Assembly: GCA_015680685.1 (NCBI GenBank)
Contig: MNCI01034785.1
Coordinates: 61,709-125,708, forward strand
DNA length: 64,000 nucleotides
Reading direction: 5' to 3'
Source: Gnetum montanum
Taxonomy: Eukaryota > Streptophyta > Gnetopsida > Gnetales > Gnetaceae
The first letter of the stretch is position 1; the number at the start of each line of letters is the position of its first letter. The translations under genes were made by a program, and so were the position numbers. This document shows positions 34,096 to 46,618 of this stretch, piece by piece. The notes beneath the pieces were generated by a model, which was given only the letters and a program-made list of their open reading frames with translations, did not search any database and was not told where the DNA came from.

Positions 34096-36236
34096 AATGA
34101 AAACTCATCCTTGAGTTCATTACAATAATATCGGGAAGGTATGGGATTATTGACTTAAAGGAAACTAATGGGGTGACATGTGAACAAATCATTATTACAA
34201 GACTTGACAAAACTGGTGTTCATGATAACAAGGGTGAACACCTTATTACATTGACATTAGGCCTTAGTTGGCAGCTGAGAAAGAAGAGAGAAAGAAGTGT
34301 TGCTATTGCCAGCACAAAGATTGTGCCTTTATTTGTCCATCCATAAGTGCACCATTGATCTTGCTCCCTGTAGCTGCTTTAGCACTACTCCATTCCAAGT
34401 TCTCCCTCTAGATCCAGTCTATTTTTGCATGATCACCATCTACATACACAACACAGTTTTGTATTAGCAAGGGTAATTGAATCATCATGTAATCAATACC
34501 TTGCTTCGGTGTAAGTCCATTGGCTAGGTTGTGGTATGGATGATATGGATCTAGAGATATATTAATGATGACTACCAAAGGTGTAGGGGTTATGAGAAGA
34601 TTGAAAAAATTGGGGCTAGGAGAAAATCGAAAAAAAAATAGGCATCGTACCCCAATGACTAATCACGAACCTCCGGTAGCTTTAGAATGGAGAAAGAAAG
34701 AGGAACAAGAAAGATGAGGAAAAAGAGACAACTAAAGCATTGATGAAATGGATGTCGATATGGAAATGAACAAAGTAAAAATAATTGCAAAAATGTTAGG
34801 GGAAAGAATTTAACTAATGCTCCAAATAGGAATGTCAGTGGGTCCTCCCCAAAGTAGGCTCATGTCCTTAATGCCCTAACAAACCCACATTCACAAAGTC
34901 TGTAGGCTCTAGGAATGTCATGTGGAACAAGAGTTAAAGTCTTAACCACAAGAATTTACCAAAAATAAAATAATGTATTGACCAAAATATACACTAATGA
35001 TACAACTAACAATGAGGTGAACAATGGAGAGAAGGATGGAGAGAAGAGAATGGAATGGAATCCCAAGAACAAGGTGGTGTACAACCCCTTGTGTGTTTCA
35101 TGATTAATGTGACTTAGCAAATCTCATTCCAACTCCGACCTCAAACCAACCACATCCAATGATTTTGCATCAATGCATCCAGTTAATCCATCCCCTTGAA
35201 TAACAAGAATGCTTCCCCCAAGAGTCACCACAATTTCAATGAAACAATGAGAAGAGAATGGGAAGTGAGAAGGGCCTTAGTTAGAGGGAACATTTTTAGT
35301 TCCATAACCAGTGCTTGTAGCCCAAGGATTATTTTTTCTAAGGGGTGTGCTTTGAATTCTCACTTTCTTCTTATCTATTTTTTTTATGTTTTGTGTTTTT
35401 ATGTGTGAGAACCACACCATGCAAAGACTTCTTATTTTTATTATCTCGGCTTCCGATAATTGGGTAACATCAAAATGGCAAGAAAACTCAAGAAGAAAAC
35501 ATCCAAGCACCCAAGAGAATGGCCAATAAAAACAGCATCAAGTTCCCTTGAAGTAACACCCTTTTCAAACCTTGAGTCCTTCCTTAGTTTGAGAAATACC
35601 CAATCACTAATTCATTAAAGTTATTATTATGAAGGGGCTGTACATTTCCAAGCCGAGAGAGACCATAGAAAATGGTGGATGGATGGACGAAGTGAACTCA
35701 TTGCCTTCCATATCAAAAGAAACATACCTTACTATTAACATCATAACTTAAAAGTGAAAACCAAACATTATCAATCAATAGAAACATAGTTCATACCATC
35801 ATGAAGAACACTTATTGGGTGACAAACTTACACAGTGGATCACACACACACAGAAAATGAAAAAGTATAATGATGTTGAAAAAAACTTGTAAAAAAAATA
35901 TGTAAAAAAAACATGTAAAACAAAAAAGTGGAAAACAAAAATGTGTAAAACAAAAAATTAAAAATAACTGAGGGCATCCAATGGTTAGCATAGGTGGCCA
36001 TCTCCCCCATGACTAAATTGCAAGGGAGAGATCTGAAATAATGAATGTCTATTTGAATTTCGTAAAAGTGACCAACATCTCCCCATTGATGTTCTCAGAT
36101 TAAGGGGTGGAAGTTGGAAACGCTCATATTCTAATGTGTCTATGCCTTCATTGTTAACATGAGTTGTACTCCTAGTTCATTCCATGCATATTAAGTTGCT
36201 CTTTCTAGTAGCTATCAACCACAGGGTGTCCACTAC
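34096..36236 (-). other. 3' region of element G after the pol deletion
   Basis: It matches the 3' region of F: 35960-36000 here matches 62200-62240, 35100-35310 matches 62880-63060, and 34240-34350 matches 63800-63950, on opposite strands. No long frame is open. A short hydrophobic frame (MLFLLAILLGAWMF, near 35530-35480) has a counterpart in F at about 62620-62690. A deletion joins the end of protease to this region between about 36000 and 36237. Confidence 0.7.
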
Positions 36237-37016
36237 TTATGTGGTTTCTACATACAGGAACCTTTGAATTTGTGTTTCTTGGACACATTGATTATAGGGA
36301 AGAGATGCTAAACATTCTTCCATGTCATCATCCTCTGAGTCACTGTATGTGATGCATGGAACTTTCTTCTTCTTGACCTTTTCATAAATATTTATCTTAG
36401 ATATCTGCAAGAAAAGATTACGGATCCCTGGGTACACATCTACTGTACTTAGCCATGGCCTTCCCATTATAATTTGGAAGCCCCCATTATTACTGTTAAC
36501 TTCTATCATCAGGAAGTCAACTTGGTAAGACCAACCACACACAGTGGTAACAATTTCCTCCACCAATCCCAAGGGAATGGTGATGGACTACTCTGCCAGC
36601 TCTAGTTGGATGTTACTCTTCTTAAGTTGGGGTAGGTTTTAGGCTTGGTACATCTCTTATGGAATTAGGTTGACTTCGGAACCTGAGTTAAGAAGAGCCT
36701 TATGTGGTTTATTCCTAGAAATTTGGAAATAGATTAAGGGGCTTCCAGGATTAGTTAGTTTCCTAGGAAGGTGACCTACCTTGATCCAGTTGGTTACAGT
36801 ATACGTTAACATAACCATATGCATACAGCTCTGTTGTTGGACTGAAGGGTGCTCCGAAGTGTTAGATGGTGGAATAGTGTACATAAGCTCAATCGCTTGT
36901 TGTTGAAAGATTTTGTCTAGGATTTTGTTTTTGTAGAAAGGTTTTTTATTTTTACAGTTGTTAGAACCAACAACAGGTTGAATATTTACATCTCTCATAG
37001 CGTTATGTTGCTGCAA
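36237..37016 (-). pseudogene. Element G protease (broken)
   Basis: Two open stretches (37016-36657 and 36572-36237) carry the active-site motif ALLNSGSEVNLIP (Asp replaced by Asn) near 36695-36660, then MGLVEEIVTTVCGWSYQVDF, FQIIMGRPWLSTVDVYPG near 36480-36425, and an acidic tail SDSEDDDMEE. This matches the protease of F. The gag-protease product would cleave the polyprotein; the Asn makes this copy inactive. Confidence 0.83.
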
Positions 37017-37099
37017 TTGAGTAGGGAGTTCCCCTTTGCATTGTTGGAGTATGAGGTGTTATGGGAACTATAGGTGGAAGAGGTGTGGATGGAGTTAGA

Positions 37100-39002
37100 G
37101 GATGGTAAGTATGTGAGGTGCCTCCTGGAGGAGAATGAGTCCTTGTAAAGTACTCCTAAACTTGGTAGTAACATTGGGGAGTTGTGTGACCCATAGAGTC
37201 ACTTGGAGAAACCGACTATTGCACATAATATCCATAAGAATCAGTTTACTGGTAAGGGTATTATTGTTTCGGTAGTGGCATCCCCCATGATTGTTTGTAT
37301 TGCCACTACTAATGCTATCCAATGGGTTGTGGTGGAGTTCCACCTAGATAGTACGTTAATGGTTGGTGGAAGTGCCTTGGGTTACCTTGGGAATAAGGTA
37401 ACCTTTGGGGTGTTTGCCATTGGTTGAGTCTTGGATTAAGTGCATACACCTTAGATTCCTATAGATGTGAGATGATTGGAAAACATCCCTTGGGATGATC
37501 ATAATGGCAGATCTTACATACACTATCATCATCTGTGTCCGAATCTAAAACTTCATTGGAGATAGTAATTTTTCCCTTACCCTTGTTATGTGCAGGGCTT
37601 TAATTTCTTGGCTTTGTCTTACCTTTGTCACTACTTCATTCCTTCTTAGACTCCGCTACACTTTTCAAGACAATTTCAAGTTTGGAGTCTAAGGAATACC
37701 ACAATTAATTCATCTTAGCCAATACTTATGTTAGTTTTTGAATCGGCAAGGTTTTTCTGTTCACCAACTCTTCGAGTGGTGACTTATCCTCTTCATAGCA
37801 AAATTTCACTCACTTCTTCCAAAAGGAGGGATCACGGTTTTATTCTTCTATACTCTCTCTTTTTTGTTGTTCACCTTCTTCTTTTGCTACTTGTTCCAAC
37901 AAGTGTTGTACTTCATGGGATCTAAGTTCTAATAGTTTTCCTTGGGCATAAGTCCCAAGGGTTCTTCTAGTTTCATGCCTTAGCCCATCCATGATGTGGC
38001 GAAGTTGATCCCGCTATGCATAACCATGGACTAGGCAACAATGTAAAAATGCATAGTAGCAGCCCATGGTAGCATCCAAGGGTTCATGAGTATCTTTCTT
38101 CCATCCTTGGATTTGCATACGCAAATTGGACACTCTGAAGTACGTTTGATACTTATCATTGAAGAGTTCTAACATCATACTCCACCTCCTAATGGTTTTT
38201 GGTTCTAAGGACTGGTACCAACTCTATGCTTCCTTGGTGAGTGTCCTAGGAAACAACCTAAGTTTCTGCCACTTATTCTCTATGTTTTTCAAGGCATAGG
38301 CATCATGGAATTCCTATAAATGATGCTATAGATTAGTGTTGTATCCCCCTCAAAGCATGGGATATTGTTCATGGCTAAGCATTTGATCCGGCTATCTTTT
38401 AAATGGCTTGTTGGTATTCTTACTACCTCTGTTATATCAAGCATACTTTGAGTTGCAAGTAGGGGTTCATCATGATCATCTCTTTCATGAAACCTGTCAT
38501 GTCTTCGTTGTTCCCTGCTTTCCCTTCATTCATGCCCTTGTCCTCTTTCTCGAATTTCTTGTCAAGGTCTCTCATTTTTCCTACCTCTATCCTCACTGTT
38601 ATGCTCTCTATGATTGTGCCTAGAGGTGAAATGAGAGGGTGAGTGATGTGAACAAGGGAAAGAAGAAGGAGAACCATGGCCATGATGATGTTTTCTACCT
38701 TCTCTTCTATGGTTTCAACCTCGATTGTGATAACGATCTAAGTGCCCATTGTTCCCTCAATGAACAACTAGTGTTCATAGGGATTAGAACTAGGGTTTTG
38801 TATCATGTATCTTAGGTTCTGATACCCTACCTCCTCACCATCGTTAGGATGGGGAACATCATTTGATAGAGAACTCGTTGTAATGGGTTCATCATCTCCT
38901 ATTTCTCTAAGGATGTGTGGGCATTTGCCCTTCAATAGGGTATGTTGGCTCTCCAACCGTGAGTCCCTCATATGTTGTAAAGTTGTGGGATGATAATCCC
39001 TC
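37100..39002 (-). pseudogene. Element G gag, second part
   Basis: It continues from 59692 after the insertion of B. It begins DYHPTTLQHMRDSRLESQH and passes the capsid-like region (38330-37950). It ends with the knuckle CKICHYDHPKGC near 37520-37485 and the proline-rich tail. Matches F's gag in order. Broken by stops. Confidence 0.8.
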
Positions 39003-41658
39003 TGTTGGCAACCGTTTGGGATGCAACCACCAACAAGTGTCCTCAAACAAGATTTAGGTGCTTGGTCTTCTTTGGCAACACCAAGGCCTAGATACCTCCA
39101 AACAGACTCAGTACTTAATGTGAGTATGTGTGTGTGCTATTGCGGTGTGCAGTTGTGAAAAATGAAATGATTTCATTGTGTATAAACTATGAATGACATA
39201 TCTTAAAGAGATTTAGCGAACTTTGGCAAGTACTGTGAGTTGTTGAGAGTTCCTATTTTGTTCAATTACCTAGTCTACATGGTCCTTATAATACCTACTT
39301 GTAACAAATAAAATTTTGTTAAAAAATTTGAGCATAACTCTGTGAGTCTACTTCTCATTTTCCCAAAGAAAGAGATAGTTCCACAAGAAAACTAGAAATA
39401 GAGCAAGATTCGATGGAAATAGATAGAAAAAAAAGTAGACTTGTGTAGACCTCATATATTTGAACAAGGTAAAATGACACGAGTAAAAAATTCATAATAA
39501 AGCTATCCCAAATTCAATCATCATGAATTGTTCAAACTTCCAAGGCTCAAATAAGAAATTTCTTCAAGATAATCCTACTATGCTACCAAAAAATTGTTGC
39601 GTCAATTACCACGTACAAGACTCCATTTTGGCTAGATAATGGACATCAAAAATTGAATTTAGAAAAACTTTCAAAGGATTTGAAAATTTTTGATTGAAAT
39701 ACCATAGAGATTCACTTTAAAGATAAAATAAAGCTATTCTTGTCCCATTTAAATACCAAAGATTTTCTAAACCCTCTTGAATATTGAATCATTTAATGAC
39801 ATGACTACAAGTAAAGGCTCTCTTACAACGATCTCAATAGAAGTTCTTATACATTGCACAATAATAAATTTTATTACTAAAATTCTTTTAAGGCTTTTAA
39901 ACACAAGCGCTTCTATGGAAAAATTTTAACAGAAATTTCTATTAGGCAACAAGAACAATAAGAGCAATCTAAAAATCCCAAAATTACTTGCCAAGGATGA
40001 TACTATCTAAACCACTAGTTAAACAATTTTAAAAAAATAAAAATAGAACATAACTCACAAGACTGTGACAAAGATGCTAAAATCCTTTCTTTAGCTAGTG
40101 ATCTTACAAGAAAGCTTTCACAATGTCTTTTACAAATGCTCTTCCCAAAAGCCAAAGTGTGTCCCCAAGTAAGAGCCCAAGTGCTAGCTAGTAGCTTTCC
40201 CAAAGTGTGATGTATCAAGTGTCTTCTTCAAAAGTATGATCATTCTATTCTTCTTACCCCTAAAGCCTTTTTATAAGGTTCAAAGGTAGTTACATATTCA
40301 AAAATATCTTACCTAACTTCTTTCCCAAGTAACTTGGCCAACAAGTTAGGAAGTATTAACTTAGGAAGTTAGGAAGTTAGGAAAAATATTACAAATATTT
40401 CCTTTGTGAAAAATAACTCCAATAGCTCCATATAATTGTTATTTTCATTTTAATTTATTTAGAATTTTTAAGTTTTGAATACTATTGAAGCCCTAGTAAT
40501 TTTATGAACAAGGTAATAGTAATAATATAATATAATATCCACCTTGGTGTAGACATTGGTGGTAGTGTTAGCTAATCTGTATAAATTTATATAAATATTT
40601 TATCTCCACTCTATGAAGGCGTCAGGCCTGAAACTGGCAACAAATAATTCCAAATTATCTCACCCTGCCGAAATTGTTACCAACTGCCACCATAGGAGAA
40701 GGCTCTGCCACTACATCCAGCATCGTTGTCGTGTGGTGTTCAGTTGTTGAAGAGCAAAGGAGAAGGATCTTAAAAATGATCTGTTGAATACAGTCTTGAA
40801 CATAGGGTTTTAGTACCCTCAAATTTGTTTTGTTTTGCCTCAAATTCTTTGAGGGCTTCCTATGTTTTTTTTTCCCTCCACGAATGTGTCAACATAGTTT
40901 TTAGAAATCATGTTATAGAATCATCAATCACTTCTGCTAGAAATATCCGCCATTGTAAGCAAATAATCCTCAAACTCCATGGCTAGCTCAAACCCTCCAA
41001 AAATCCTCCACAACTTCACAAGAATTTCCTCTTCTGATATAGATTGAGTAGGAGGAGGATGAGAATGACAAATGTTGAGGGCTTTCTGTGTTAAATAACT
41101 GAGGAGAGAAGTGCAGTCACCAAAGAAGAAGTAGCAAAGAAATGCGAGACTTTTGTAGAGAATGTAGGGAGAAAGAGCAGGGCCTATGAATGTAGTTGAG
41201 AGAGGAAACTACATAGAAATTCGACTACTATAGCGTAGGACTTTTTTTTACTATTCTTCTTCTTCTTTTTGTTCCTCCATTATCTTCTCTATCATTTTGC
41301 AAACATCAACTGATAATTTCCCCATTTTGTTATTCATACAATCTATTGATTTTAATTTTTGAATTTTCATTTCTAGTTCTCTTCTCTTATTCTTTACCAG
41401 TATCCAAATGATCAATTCCTGAATGTATTTCTAATAATGAAGAATTCCTTTCTTGTAAATTGATTCACCATTGGCACATTATCTCTTGCAATCTTCTATT
41501 TACTATCTTTCATATATGCATTATTTCCACTAATAATATTATGGTCTCCCCTAGATCCCATACCAATAGTATAAAATAACACATTTACATTCTCCCACTC
41601 TTACAATAATTTTTAGAATGAATCTTATTATTCCATGAAATGGACAAATGTGGGAACA
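39003..41658 (-). repeat. 3' LTR of B (2656 bp)
   Basis: On the minus strand it starts TGTTCCCACATTTG at 41658 and ends GGTTGCCAACA at 39003. The TATA box is near 40267-40276. Compared with the 5' LTR it lacks about 460 bp (the EF-hand segment), but keeps that gene's first codons (MEFEDYLLTM) near 40985-40955 and its upstream flank. Confidence 0.88.
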
Positions 41659-41674
41659 TTTCTGCCCCCTTAAA
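41659..41674 (-). promoter_or_regulatory. Polypurine tract of element B
   Basis: On the minus strand TTTTAAGGGGGCAGAAA runs up to the first base of the 3' LTR, as in element A. Confidence 0.8.
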
Positions 41675-42175
41675 AGCTTAAAGAAACTTGTGCAACCTCA
41701 TTTCAAACTGAAACATACTAAAATTTTCATTGAATTTTTACAACTGAATAGAAATATTTTTTTCAGGAAGATTCCCATTTAACATAAGGTTTGATGGGAC
41801 GAAAACCTCATTCCTAAGAAAAATAAACAAACTCTACATTATCAAGTCTTTCATAGACTATTCTTGAGATGTAAACTGAATTGTGAGGGTTACCCTAGTA
41901 CGAATCCTCATCTACCTAACTATTTCATAGGAAATTTCTAATGTGACAAAGGCTATTCTATTGTTCTCTAGCTTGGTGGAGATCTCAATTTGATCTACTG
42001 GAGCTTTCTCTTCAACAATTTTCTCATTTTCTTTTTCAGATGAGCTCTTCTATTCTTCTCCATTGGGTCCTTCATTTTCCTCTCGAGAGACAAAAGCTTC
42101 TCCCAATCCCCATGATGACTCTTCATTGGTTGGTTGCTCTTCTTCTTTTTCTTCTTCTTTGGAGTAATCTTGATA

Positions 42176-42267
42176 TCACCCCCAAACATTGGACTCTATC
42201 TTGAAACCTCTAGTGAGAAAAGAAAATTCATCGGACAACCAAGCCATAAAAGGACACTCTTTTGGAG
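42176..42267 (-). CDS. C-terminal part of the small accessory ORF in B
   Basis: It is the counterpart of 3120-3296 in A and ends at the same TGA (IESNVWG). The N-terminal part falls in the assembly gap that starts at 42268. Differences from A are mostly at third codon positions. Function unknown. Confidence 0.4.
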
Positions 42268-42313
42268 NNNNNNNNNNNNNNNNNNNNNNNNNNNNNNNNN
42301 NNNNNNNNNNNNN
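42268..42313. other. Assembly gap (46 N)
   Basis: Element A has about 200 bp between the sequences that border this gap (roughly 3000-3200), so the run of N is shorter than the missing sequence. Confidence 0.9.
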
Positions 42314-42574
42314 AGTCCTCAACCAAACTTCCTTCCTTTTAGAAATTCTAACCATTTGTCACAATCCTCACTAAGTGGTGGATGAGTCACCCTCTCCACT
42401 TGTCACAATTGTAGAATTCCACTTGTTTTACTTGTAGGCTTCCACTTGCCTCACTTGAAGGAAAATTATTTTCTAATATAAATAAAGCATAGTTAAACAT
42501 ATTAATTACCACTATACTCCTAGTAATATTATACCTAATAGTATATACATGTATTATTTTGTGTAATGACATCT

Positions 42575-43777
42575 TCAAGCTATATGCAATTGTCCCAAAT
42601 AATGTTTTATGTGCAAAATATTATATGGAAATTGCAATTCCATGCCATCGAAAGTTGATAATTTGTAAGTATCCTCTGACAATTACTTTGTAATTTGAAA
42701 GGGACCAATCCATGTCAGTGTAAACTTATTTGGTTTCTTCATATTCCATAACAGGACTAGGTCTCCTATCTCAAAAGTTCCTTTTAGAGCTTTCCTATCA
42801 AACCATCTTTTAACTTGAGAGGTATTTTGTAACAAATTATCCTTTGCTTTATGTACTTCAGCTTCCTTTTTAATAAGAAAATTCATGAAACTTCTATCTT
42901 TATCAGTCTTTTCACTATATCTTTGTACAAATTTAGAAGCTGAGCTTACAATCTTATTTGTAATTCTTGCTGGAAAACCGTAAACTAAGTTATATGGTGA
43001 TGTCCCGATAGCTTTCTTGAATCTAACCATAATGTGGATTGTAGATAATCGATCCAATTTCTTGGATTCCCATCCATCGATTTCTTGATATAAGCAATAA
43101 GCTTTTTATTGGTGGATTCTGCTAGGCCAATTCCTTGAGGATAATAATTTGATGAGGAAAATAAGAAAATGGATTTTTCAGACGCCCATCTGATAAACTC
43201 TTTGGATTTAAAGGCAGGTCCATTATCTGACACTAACATTTTGGGTAGAACAAATCTACTTAGAATGTGATCCTCTAAAAACCTAATCATGTATGATGCT
43301 AAACTTCCTCTTAGAGCCTTTGCTTTAGAACATTTAGTGAAATAATTAGTAGCTATGAGAATAAACTTGTATCTAGCTCTTGAAGGAGTAATTGTATGAA
43401 TAAAATCCAAATCCTATTGTTGAAATGGTCTATTTGCAACTACTGGCTTTAAAGGGGCTCTAGTGCTTTTAATCTTGGGCTCATGAATTTGACATTTATA
43501 GCATTTTTGAATTATTGAACTAATTTCTTGATACATGGAACACCAGTAATATCCATATTGAAGTATATGTTGCATAGTCAATTTAGGGGATTCATAAAAT
43601 AAATTCAAATGGTCATGAAATTTTTTCAAAATGAAACTAATTTGATTATTATGAACACATTCCAATAAAACTCCCCGAAAATCCTTTCTATATAATATAC
43701 CATCTCTAACAACGAATCTTCGTGCTCTTTTGAAAAAAGCTCTCTTTTGACTTGCAGTTAAATTATTTGGGATTTTC
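42575..43777 (-). pseudogene. Element B integrase, nearly complete
   Basis: Reading leftward: IPNNLTASQ, then the zinc-binding region (FHDHLNLFYESPKLTMQHIL, IQKCYKCQ) where the second His of the usual HHCC set is not evident. Catalytic Asp in DLDFIHTITPS (about 43405), Asp in LVSDNGPAFKSKEF (about 43230), Glu in GIGLAESTNKKLIAY (about 43125). The C-terminal module has LVLLWNMKKPNKF and TWIGPFQITK near 42755-42690; it ends at TGA 42575. One stop near 43412 and a frameshift near 43020 break it. The N at 43778 marks sequence missing relative to A. Confidence 0.9.
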
Positions 43778-43778
43778 N

Positions 43779-44141
43779 ACTTTCCAAATAATATTTAAAA
43801 TGCTAAAGTGCTTTGATGACTACAAAATCTTGTTTCTCTAAGTCTGAATAATTTAACTCTAAACCTTTTAATTGATACCCAAAAAGTCCAATTGGTTCAT
43901 CTTGATCTTCATTATCCTTCTGTGTTTGAACGGCAGTGATAGAATCATTTGAAGCAAAAGAATATAACCAAAAATATTCTTTAAGCCTAGGCTTTACCAA
44001 ATATGGAGCCTCTTGTATAGCCTTTTTTATTTTTGATAAAACTCTCTCTAATTTTGGTGTTTTCTCTCCTTGGACATACTTTTTTAGCATATGCATCAAT
44101 GGTTTGGTAATTTTAGTAAACCCGAGGATGAACTTTTTCAC
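43779..44141 (-). pseudogene. Element B RT-linked RNase H, catalytic residues replaced
   Basis: Open for 112 codons. The first catalytic Asp position is F (YSFASNDSITAV, near 43965) and the Glu position is Q (DLEKQDFVVIKAL, near 43835), exactly as in A. The domain stops at 43803; about 230 bp present in A between RNase H and integrase are missing at the N (43778). Confidence 0.85.
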
Positions 44142-45136
44142 AAAGTTTATCTTCCCAAAGAAAGATCTATGAGATTTCTTACTTGTAGGATGCTCAATAT
44201 TCTATACTGCTTGGATTCGGGAATTGTCTATGGCAATTCCTTCTTGACATATTATATGGCCTAATAGGCTTCCGGAGTTAACCCTAAAGATACACTTCTT
44301 AGGATTTAATGAAATGCTAAACTCATGACATCTGTTGAAAACTTGCTAGAGATGATTAATATGATCTTATTTTTTCTTTGAGAATATTGTAATATCATCC
44401 AAGTAAACTACCATGAATTTTCCTAATAAATCCTTGAATGCTAAATCCATTGCTCTTTGAAAAGTAGCTCTAGCATTTGACAATCCAAATGGCATTCTTT
44501 GGTAGGAAAAAGCTCCCCATTTGGTGATAAATGATATTTTGTATCTATCATTCTTATCTACCACGATTTTATTATAACCAAAGAAACCATCTAAGAAAGA
44601 GTATACTTGACAACCTAAGACTTTAATCAGCATCTCATCAATTCTTGGAAGTGGATACTTATCCTTTTTTGATGCATCATTCAGATTTCTAAAGTCTACA
44701 CAAAGCCTTATATCATCATTTTTCTTTCTCACTGGAACAAGGTTATCAAGCCATGTTGAATATCGTACTGGATATATGATTCGTGCTTGTAACAACTTCT
44801 TGATTTCGGCTTCCATAGCTGGTTCAAATGATGGATTAAATTTCTTTTTTTTTGCTTGACTGTTTTGCAATCTTCTATTAAAGGAATCTTATGTGTCATC
44901 ACATCTTGCCTAAAATATTTAAGAACATCATAGGACCAAGAAAAATTGTCCAAATTATTTTTTAGACATGATAACAAGTTTTTCTTAAAACTTGAATCTC
45001 TTTCCTTTGTAACATTCAACATCTTTGGCATCTTGTCTAATCCAAAATTCACTACCTCAAAAGCTTGACTATCTAGGTCTTGTAAATATTTTCTAGTAAG
45101 TAAATTTTTCTTGAACTCATGTTCCAATTCAATCAT
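44142..45136 (-). pseudogene. Element B reverse transcriptase
   Basis: Two overlapping frames (45136-44729 and 44870-44367). Blocks: DNFSWSYDVLKYFRQDVMTH, LVPVRKKNDDIRLCVDFRNL near 44745-44685, SFLDGFFGYNKIVVDKNDR near 44600, QRMPFGLSNARATFQRAM near 44490, and the catalytic YLDD with DITIFSKKK near 44410-44370. A frameshift near 44870 and stops after 44367 inactivate it. The core is otherwise well kept, with all catalytic Asp residues. Confidence 0.93.
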
Positions 45137-45294
45137 TCTTTTTGGAATGAAATTAGCTTTGGAGTTTACGACGTTTCAGTTATTACTTGACCTTCAAATT
45201 CTTGTTTGTTTTTCATAAATATGAGTACATGATCATCATCTTCAAATACTTGTAAATTTCTTATATTATCTGGTACTGATGGTTGATGTTCATC

Positions 45295-45957
45295 TTAAAC
45301 CATTACATCTTTGTAACTTTCTATTATTTGCATATCCAATGTTGAAACTACCTTTGCCAAATCATCTACTATAAGATTCTCTACTTTATTTATCTGCCCT
45401 ATTCGGCAATGTGGAAACTGATCAAACATCTTACAAGCAAGTTGCTTATAAGGTCTTAAGAATGAGCTCTTTACTACATAGTTACCCTTTACTTCTTCAC
45501 AAACTAATCTTGAGTCTCCTTTTATAATGATTACTCTGATCTTTTTGTCTAAAGCTATTCTCATACCAATATAGAATGCTTCATACTCAACCTTGTTATT
45601 AGTACAAGGGAAAGATAGATGAATTTCTTTGAGAATTTCAGGTGAACCATTCTTGAATATAACTATACCAACTCCTGCACCTTTTGAATTGCATGAACCA
45701 TCAAAGTATAACTCCCATTTATCCTCTTGCTTTGATTGTTCTTTTTCAGGACTATAACTTTCTTGTAGTGTACAAATTTTATTTTCAAAACCTCCTTTTC
45801 CAACCATTTTAATTTTTTCATTTGAAGTAATATTATCTATCATCAAAGGTTCACTATAGATATATATCTGATTTGGTTCTCCTTTCCAAGGTAACCACAT
45901 GTGAGAATAATCTATTGATATGTAACTTGAGAAATTCTTACTCCAACTTCTACTCAA
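45295..45957 (-). CDS. Separate RNase H domain of element B, upstream of RT
   Basis: A 220-codon open frame with a complete RNase HI catalytic set. Asp is in WELYFDGSCNSKGAG near 45705, Glu in NNKVEYEAFYIGM near 45590, Asp in KGDSRLVCEEVKG near 45505, and Asp in ENLIVDDLAKVVS near 45365. The closest known type is the second RNase H of plant Tat elements, but here it lies between protease and RT. The N-terminal 80 codons (MSRSWSKNFSSY...) are a linker. The frame stops at 45295 and RT is in another broken frame. The ATG is only the first in frame; in the live element it was probably part of a polyprotein. Confidence 0.88.
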   Translation of the reverse strand: MSRSWSKNFSSYISIDYSHMWLPWKGEPNQIYIYSEPLMIDNITSNEKIKMVGKGGFENKICTLQESYSPEKEQSKQEDKWELYFDGSCNSKGAGVGIVIFKNGSPEILKEIHLSFPCTNNKVEYEAFYIGMRIALDKKIRVIIIKGDSRLVCEEVKGNYVVKSSFLRPYKQLACKMFDQFPHCRIGQINKVENLIVDDLAKVVSTLDMQIIESYKDVMV

Positions 45958-46059
45958 TAAGAGACTATGTGAATTTGGTATATATGTACTTGAATAGTTA
46001 CTCTACTTCTAATGTAGGGATCAAAAGAAATTTCAAATAGAATATTTGGTAATTGACCC

Positions 46060-46260
46060 ACAATCCTCACTCTACTTTTATCCACTTGAACAATCTTTTT
46101 ATTTGACTTTTCAAGAATCAAACCAAGTTTCTTTCATATAGACAATGGCATTATAGTAGATGTAGCTCCAGAATCAACCAAACAATTATGTAAGTATTTA
46201 TCCTTTAATTTCATTGTCAAAAGGAAAGGAGGGGCTTCCTTATCATATGAATTCTTTAAT
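46060..46260 (-). pseudogene. Element B protease (broken)
   Basis: The frame carries PPFLLTMKLKDKYLHNCLVD followed by SGATSTIMPLSI; the retroviral-type active site DSGA is at 46175-46164. A TGA follows the LSI motif, then KKLGLILEKSNKKI. Alignment to the gag end upstream (46618-46341) suggests one gag-pol frame originally. Confidence 0.8.
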
Positions 46261-46340
46261 TTGTCATCATTATTTGACACATAACTTAACTCTGATTCTC
46301 TAACTTTTCTTTTACCTTTAATAAACTCTAAAGCCTTTCT

Positions 46341-46618
46341 TTATTGATCCCCTATTTGAAGCAATTGATAAAAACTAATATTGTCCTTGACATGTTTAAG
46401 GTCTTCAATCAAATCATACTCTCCATCACCAATAAAGCTTGATCTCTTTATCCATTTATTAAAAGACTGATTTAGAGTGCTTTGCTCTACTTGATTATCT
46501 TTACCTTTATTCTTATCTCTTCTATTTGGCTCAAAAGATTTTCTCTTAGTAGATGTATTTGTAAGAAAATTTGGGGGTCTAGACTTATTCAATATTTCCT
46601 TTGATCGAAGATTATATC
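46341..46618 (-). pseudogene. Element B gag, C-terminal part
   Basis: Continues gag after the insertion of N: NRYNLRSKEILNKSRPPNFL, a basic stretch RRDKNKGKDNQVEQS, then YDLIEDLKHVKDNISFYQLL. The first codons of the open frame to the right of 46618 are from the LTR of N and do not belong. Confidence 0.75.

Noticed and set aside
35860-35965. A-rich GTAAAACAAAAA repeats that might be a satellite or SINE tail
   Set aside because: They are an imperfect low-complexity patch in the 3' region of G without target duplication.
41995-42189. Lysine-rich 64-codon frame in B as a nuclear protein
   Set aside because: The same frame in A stops after about 18 codons; the lysines come from a repeated AAG tract.
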